From: Nematostella vectensis
Lineage: Eukaryota; Cnidaria; Anthozoa; Actiniaria; Edwardsiidae
Length of the DNA: 64,000 bases
Direction: 5' to 3'
Assembly (NCBI RefSeq): GCF_932526225.1
Contig: NC_064042.1
Coordinates: 15,449,040 to 15,513,039, forward strand
The notes under the pieces are model-generated. The model made no database searches, was not told where the DNA came from, and worked only from the letters and a program-made list of their open reading frames with translations. Shown here in pieces: positions 59,099-64,000 of the stretch (position 1 is its first letter; each line of letters starts with the position of its first letter). Both the position numbers and the translations under genes were made by a program.

Positions 59099-60724
59099 TC
59101 ACGCATGTGCTCGTGTTGTCATCTCGGTTCTCATTGTTGTAGGAATGACGATCCTGGTTCTCCTGAAGGCAAGTCCGCTCTGAGTTGATAGTTCATCTCT
59201 GTATGGCCAGTATTCACGGATACAAGTGGGAACTTCAGCTTTGTTGTCTGGCCAACCTTGCTTAGTGACTGTCATCAAGGTTTGTAGTGAGGGATCTTTG
59301 GCTGTCTCTCGTCTGATGTTGTCAAATCGTTCGTCAGTCACAAACAGCGTCTCCTGCATGTCGATATCTTCTATTTCTTCTCGTATCTTCTCTTCTTCAC
59401 TTATCTGGAATATCTGATAGGCTGGTGTGTCTGGACGTGCATGGTCGAGTGGTAGTAATGTGCGGGATAGGGTATCACTAAGATACATCGTGGGCCCAGG
59501 CTTGTACTCTACAGCAAGCGAGAATTTCTGTAGACGCGGTCGCATTCGCTGCAGACGCTTGGGGCAGGTAAGGATGGGCTTCTTGAAGATCATGACGAGG
59601 GGCTTGTGATCTTTAAGGACTCTAACATTCTCTTTGCCAAGAATGTAGTGTTCAAAACGTTCAGTTGCATACATGATTGCTAAGCACTCTTTCTCTATTT
59701 GAGCATAGTTGCGCTCAGTCTGAGTGAGAGCTCTAGAGGCATAGGCAATGGGGTTACCCTCTTGTGTAATGACTGCCCCAAAGCCTACGTTGGAGCTGTC
59801 ACTTTCAATGGTTACCTCTTTGTTGACATCATAATAGTGTAATACCGGTGCTTTGGTGATCATCATCTTGATCTTCTCAAAGGCTCCCTGGTGCTGTGGC
59901 AGCCAGTCAAACACTGCGTCCTTGTCAGTCAGACTTCGGAAAAGTTCTGCAACCGTGCTTAGCTGAGGAAGGAATTTGGACAAGTAAGTGGCAACACCAA
60001 TGAGGCGCTGGACGCCTGCAATATCAACAGCCTGCGGCATCTCACAGATAGCTTTCAGTTTTTCTGGATCAGCAGAGATTTCGTCTTCGCTGAGGACATG
60101 TCCTAAGTAGGTCACTCTGTCCAACTTGAATTTAAGCTTCTTTGGGTTGAGCTTCAGGTTGTGTTCTCTGCATCTTTCCAGTAGGTCTTTGAGAGCTGCA
60201 TCATGAAATGCTATTGCTTCTTCTTCTGTTTCACCAGTTCCATAGATGATGATGTCATCATGGACTGCTGCGATGTTTGGAAGGCCTTCAATACATTCAT
60301 TGATTCTGCGCTGGAACTCTTCTGGGGCGGACTTGATCCCGAATGGCATTCGCAACCACCTGTAACGGCCATAAGGTGTCCAGAATGTTGTGAGGTAGCT
60401 TGATGGCTCGTCCAAGACAACTTGCAGAAATCCATCTTTTGCATCGACTACTGAGAATACCTTGGCATTGGTCAGTTTGGGTGACACTTCTTCAATAGTT
60501 TGAGTTGGATAATGGTTTCTGATTATGGCCTTGTTCAACTCCGATGGGTCTAGGCATACTCGTAGCTTGTTTGGTTGTCGGACTACCACCATGCTGCTTA
60601 TCCATGGCGTTGGAGTAGTTACTTTAGCGATTACTCCCATTTCCTCAAGATCCTCAATCGTCTTCTTTAACTCATCCTTTACTGGGATAGGGACACGCCT
60701 GGGATTGTTCTGCTTGGGTTTCAC
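59099..60724 (-). CDS. gypsy reverse transcriptase / RNase H ORF (541 aa)
   Basis: Long intact ORF with the RT fingers and palm (VCLDPSELNKAI, FSVVDAKDGFLQV, MPFGIKSAPEEFQ), an active site of HDD type (AAVHDDIII), YLGHVLS, and the RNase H domain (ESDSSNVGFGAV, IEKECLAI, KDHKPL). It copied element RNA into DNA when active. It stops at an in-frame TGA before integrase. It lacks its normal start because the frame breaks near 60724. Confidence 0.88.
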   Translation of the reverse strand: MKPKQNNPRRVPIPVKDELKKTIEDLEEMGVIAKVTTPTPWISSMVVVRQPNKLRVCLDPSELNKAIIRNHYPTQTIEEVSPKLTNAKVFSVVDAKDGFLQVVLDEPSSYLTTFWTPYGRYRWLRMPFGIKSAPEEFQRRINECIEGLPNIAAVHDDIIIYGTGETEEEAIAFHDAALKDLLERCREHNLKLNPKKLKFKLDRVTYLGHVLSEDEISADPEKLKAICEMPQAVDIAGVQRLIGVATYLSKFLPQLSTVAELFRSLTDKDAVFDWLPQHQGAFEKIKMMITKAPVLHYYDVNKEVTIESDSSNVGFGAVITQEGNPIAYASRALTQTERNYAQIEKECLAIMYATERFEHYILGKENVRVLKDHKPLVMIFKKPILTCPKRLQRMRPRLQKFSLAVEYKPGPTMYLSDTLSRTLLPLDHARPDTPAYQIFQISEEEKIREEIEDIDMQETLFVTDERFDNIRRETAKDPSLQTLMTVTKQGWPDNKAEVPTCIREYWPYRDELSTQSGLAFRRTRIVIPTTMRTEMTTRAHA

Positions 60725-60994
60725 AGTTGGGTCTGTTTCTATGTGGTATGTACCGGCAGCCTTCCAAGTCCACTGAAGACATCCTTGTAGTCATGTAAAA
60801 CATGCTAATTGTCAGGGGTTCTTTTGGACCTGGCTCGATTTGGTGGACACATTCTTCATTCAAGAAGCTTAAGTGTTTCGCAGACTCTGTCTGAAAGAAA
60901 TGACGTCGCCTCTTTGATTATCTGGAAGTGAACCTTTCTTGTGATCCTATTTGGTGTGCAGTGAAGCTTGACTTGCCCCATGGGTTTGATGGTT

Positions 60995-61500
60995 GACTGA
61001 TTGTAGGCTCGCAGCTCAGTTTGATATTGTAGGCTCGCAGCTCAGCGTGGTACGTGTGTACGCTTTTATGAGGTCCGCTTGGACCGTTTGCGGGGTACGT
61101 GTGTACGTTTTAATGGGGTCCGCGTGGACCGTTTGCGGGGTACGTGTGTACGTTTTTAAGGGGTCCGCGTGGACCGTTTGCGGTGTACGTGTGTACGTTT
61201 TTATGGGGTCCGCGTAGACCGTTTGCGGGGTACGTGTGTACCTTTTATTGGGTCCGCGTGGACCGTTTGCGGGGTACGTGTGTACGTTTTTATGGGGTCC
61301 GCGTGGACCGTTTGCGGGGTACGTGTGTGCCTGGACCGCTTTCGGGTTTGCTTGGACCGTGGACCGCTTGGGGATTACGTCTGTACATTTTTTACGGGGT
61401 CCGCGTGGACCGCTTTTTGGTGTGCTTTTAAATGGGGTCGGGGTGGACCATTTAAAGGTGTATGTTTAGTGTACGGCCCACGTGGACCACCCTCAGGGCT
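60995..61500. repeat. 45-bp tandem array, about 9 copies, with internal palindrome
   Basis: Units GGGGTCCGCGTGGACCGTTT + GCGGGGTACGTGTGTACGTT + TTTAT. GGTCCGCGTGGACC is a short inverted repeat, and GTACGTGTGTAC is nearly one. Later copies diverge to 61480. It lies between the two retroelements. Confidence 0.92.
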
Positions 61501-61573
61501 CCTGTGCCCTTGAATGTAACGGCTTACTGAGCGTGGGCCTGCTAACGTCGGAAGTTCAGCGGCATTAATTGCT

Positions 61574-61942
61574 ATGCCAGTATACTGTAATTATCCGCCA
61601 TGCACTAGATGGAAACGAGACGCTTCATGCGTATCACCCGTCTTAGTCGATCTTTATTGTTCTTTTCAGAAGTTAAAGAAAGACTACCAGAACTTGCAAA
61701 AGTCCCTCAGTGACTTCACAAAGCCTTCAATTGCGGTGTTGAAGAGGAAAGTAATCGACTACGCGCAAAGGTCGGTCTCAGAATTTAACAAGTATGAGGC
61801 TCTCGAAATGCTAGAAACATTGAAGAATGTGGCAAGGGACAAAGAAGACGAGAAGTCCAGCCATTTCCGTGTGGCTTACCAGACGGCGCGGGGAGTACCC
61901 CAAAGAGCACTTCCGCTGATTAATGCTGAGGCTCCTTGGTGA
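61574..61942 (+). pseudogene. gag-like ORF, first part
   Basis: 122 codons. From residue about 34 it has a charged coiled-coil-like stretch (KKDYQNLQKSLSDF) typical of structural gag-like proteins. A good acceptor-like tract (CTTTATTGTTCTTTTCAG) precedes the coding-like part at about 61670. It ends in TGA and continues in another frame at 61923. Confidence 0.5.
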
Positions 61943-62201
61943 TAAAGACCATCAAGCTGTGTTTGATACGGTCGCCAAAGTGGAAAAAGCAATGGGGAAA
62001 CGCAATTGGCAAAGGTTTCAGGATTCTTATCGTCCGGGACCATCCAGAGAACAGACAAGAAGAAACGAGAGCCCTGGTGGGGCTCGATGCTACTATTGCA
62101 ACAAGACAGGGCATTTCATATCTAGGTGTATGGAGCGGAGGAGGGCGCAATGCCGGGGCCCATACCAGCCCCCCAGAGAGGGTCCACAGAACAATAAATA
62201 G
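61923..62201 (+). pseudogene. gag-like ORF, zinc-knuckle part
   Basis: 92 codons. It contains CYYCNKTGHFISRC, a perfect CX2CX4HX4C nucleocapsid zinc knuckle, in a basic Arg/Pro-rich context. It is frameshifted relative to the ORF at 61574. Confidence 0.7.
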
Positions 62202-62407
62202 ACATCCTGATTAACGCCGAACGACGATATGTATCTAATATACTTACTTTAATTGTGTGTAAAGTAATAAAGCAAAACAAAGAAAAAAGAAAAATATCTT
62301 TTTAGGTGGGTATAACAGTATATAACACCATTAAGCCAAGGTTTACTAGTCAACGACAAAAAAAAAACCACACCTAATTTATGAGAGAGAGATGGGAGTT
62401 TTGAAAA

Positions 62408-63256
62408 ATGGCTACAAAAAAGGGGCGCCTGGGTACTACTCAACAGCGAGACTTGGCGGCGGCTCAGTCGGTGATTTTTCTAGTGGCCTTCCACTTGGTA
62501 CGGCTTGGACATTTCTTGGGACTATCGAAGTCCATCTTGACGCCCAGAAAGGTAGTCCCTTACCTGGGTTTCCTTGCCGATTCAGGCAGACAGGTCTTTC
62601 ATCTTAAAGAGGATACAAAGACGAATTTCCTTGGGCTAATCAAAGACACGCTCTCCAAACGCTGGGTGTCAGTTAAGACTCTGCAACGAATTACGGGAAA
62701 GTGCGTATTATTCTCACTGATTGTCCTGCCTGCTCGACTATTTACCAAGGAAATGAATGCGGCGATTGCGTCAGGCTTACGTAAGATGAAGCCAGTTCCG
62801 GTTCAAGGCGCACTGAGAGAGGAAATAAGCCACTGGCTATTCCTTGAACGATGGAATGAACCACTGCCATGGCGTGATGAGAGATACATACTGGTGCAAC
62901 TGGCGTCGGACGCCTCTCTCACTGGTTGGGGTGGAGTCGTCTTATCATTTACCCCTCACCTGGAGACATCCGACTACTGGACAGCGGAGAAAATGTCCCT
63001 CGACATCGCAACCAAGGAAGCTACAGCGGTCAATCACGCTGTGCGCGCATTTAGCAGTCATTTGAGAAACGCACGCTTTGACATGTTGGTGGATAACCAA
63101 GCGGTCGTCTATGCTTGGAGTAGCCAAGGGAGCCATAGCCACGCCCTCAACGTGGCTCTTAAAGAACTGTTCTTCTCGACAATGCAGTTGAATGTACAGC
63201 TTCGCATGTCTTATGTTCCGACTCTCCTCAATCCAGCTGACCCCCTCCCCACGTAG
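62408..63256 (+). pseudogene. RT C-terminus and RNase H
   Basis: 282 codons. RT thumb/connection with VVPYLGFLADSGR, then RNase H with ASDASLTGWGGVV, KEATAVNHAV, LVDNQAVVYAWSSQ and a final NPAD motif. Catalytic acidic residues of RNase H appear present. The RT palm is absent. It stops at TAG just after NPAD, while the homologous continuation is in the next frame. Confidence 0.75.
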
Positions 63257-63731
63257 ATTGTCAGTAGGGGATCGCAAACTAGCACCTAGAGTGTGGAAGT
63301 TGGTACAACAGCAGTTAGGAGACATCTTCGGACACTCCTGTGACCTCATGGACTTAGATTCGAGTACCATGACCGACAAAGCGGGAAGACCCCTCCCGCA
63401 CATCACGCCATACCCGTCCCCGGGCTCGCTTGGAGTAAACTTGTTTGCGCAGGACCTGACACGGTTCTCAACAGAGATGAAGTGCCCGAGTACGTTGATA
63501 GGCCCAGTGTTGAGGTTCCGGAAAGGCTACACAAAACCGTGTACAGTTATAGTTGACAACTACCCAAGGGAATTTTGGTGGCCCTTGATTCAACGGTTTT
63601 CCCGAAGGAAATGCAAAGTGGCAGAGAGAGGGGATGCTTCAGCTTTACTTTACCCTTCAAAGACAGGCTGGACAAAGGGACACGCGGTTGTGGGTGACGT
63701 CTGGGCTTTTCTCGTAGAATTTGGACTGTGA
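63192..63731 (+). pseudogene. region following RNase H, shifted frame
   Basis: From about residue 22 it continues the element (RRLSVGDRKLAPRVW, VDNYPREFWWPLIQRFS), resembling the segment after RNase H in DIRS-like and related elements. It ends in TGA at 63731. No tyrosine recombinase motif was seen. Confidence 0.5.
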
Positions 63732-63896
63732 GCCCACCCTGACAAACGTAACAGTAATTGAGATTAGTAATTTAGATAAAGGAGACAAGTACGACATTAT
63801 ACGTGTCAAAGTTCCTTATAAATTAAATAGGCTCGCGATGTGTGAACAAAAGTTCCCCAACTACTGTTCTCTATTTTCTCTTTCTCCCCTGTACAG

Positions 63897-64000
63897 GACC
63901 TCCCGGTTATCGCCAAATTATTCTCCCCCTTAGTCAGATGCCCCGTATGTTCCCATGCCAATTATCAAGATTTCCGGTTTTGTCAGCAATGCGGCTATAG
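63897..64000 (+). CDS. partial zinc-ribbon-like segment cut by window end
   Basis: After a pyrimidine-rich acceptor (TTTCTCCCCTGTACAG) an open frame encodes RCPVCSHANYQDFRFCQQCG, a CxxC...CxxC zinc ribbon, and runs off the window. It may be an exon of the retroelement or of an adjacent gene. The acceptor suggests splicing, which is unusual for a retroelement. Confidence 0.4.

Larger units (their letters stand above)
58027..60870 (-). mobile_element. decayed Ty3/gypsy retrotransposon, pol region
   Basis: In minus-strand order: a protein segment before RT (about 60870-60720, with a frame break), reverse transcriptase and RNase H (60724-59099), an in-frame TGA, the zinc-binding and start part of integrase (59056-58820), further integrase with several stops (to about 58400), and a C-terminal ORF (58302-58027) with the gypsy-type TRSGRVVKPP motif. 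No gag and no LTR pair were found, so it is truncated and inactive. Confidence 0.85.
61574..64000 (+). mobile_element. decayed gag / RT-RNase H retroelement, DIRS-like
   Basis: Plus-strand remnants in order: gag-like ORF (61574-61942), CCHC zinc-knuckle ORF in another frame (61923-62201), C-terminal RT plus RNase H (62408-63256), a post-RNase H region in a shifted frame (63192-63731), and a zinc-ribbon segment (63897-64000) cut by the window end. The RT part with the catalytic Asp pair is missing between 62201 and 62408. The RNase H architecture and the lack of integrase suggest a DIRS or related tyrosine-recombinase element, but no recombinase is visible here. Confidence 0.65.

Overview
The window looks like nuclear DNA of a marine invertebrate, most likely a cnidarian such as a sea anemone (Nematostella-like). 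The basis is intron-rich genes with GT-AG introns, a single-copy FMR1/FXR homologue, an IgSF receptor, a clan-3 cytochrome P450, a mitochondrial biotin carboxylase gene, degenerate Ty3/gypsy and DIRS-like retroelements, MITE-like elements and very many minisatellites. The species call is inference. All exon boundaries were placed by eye from splice signals and reading-frame continuity, and copy numbers are approximate.

Layout. 1-155 (-): 5' end of an unrecognised ORF leaving the window. 858-2302: 63-bp minisatellite. 2264-11142 (-): large IgSF transmembrane receptor with about ten one-exon Ig domains, one TM helix and a tyrosine- and proline-rich tail. 11143-17000: gene-poor, with MITE-like elements, a duplicated 268-bp block and a broken C2H2 zinc-finger gene (13199-14038, -). 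17255-20811 (-): complete five-exon P450. 21125-21196 (+): tRNA-Glu(CTC), lying between the divergent P450 and FMR1 promoters. 21985-29352 (+): complete 16-exon FMR1/FXR homologue. 32873-38272 (+): two Ly6/uPAR-type exons separated by a 5-kb, 40-bp-unit minisatellite. 39456-57300 (-): complete 19-exon MCCC1 (3-methylcrotonyl-CoA carboxylase biotin subunit) with large minisatellites in many introns. 58027-60870 (-): decayed Ty3/gypsy pol. 60995-61500: 45-bp tandem array. 61574-64000 (+): decayed gag/RT-RNase H element, probably DIRS-like, running off the window.

The host genes are unrelated housekeeping, RNA-binding and cell-surface genes and do not form a pathway. The most striking signal is structural. 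At least seven minisatellites in four different genes have units that contain the edge of an adjacent exon. In six the edge includes its splice donor or acceptor, and in one it is the end of the CDS with its stop codon. The arrays therefore carry from about 3 to over 100 copies of a real splice site or stop codon. One of them (51885-52890) is a ladder of in-frame splice acceptors with no stop codon, 90 bp (30 codons) apart.
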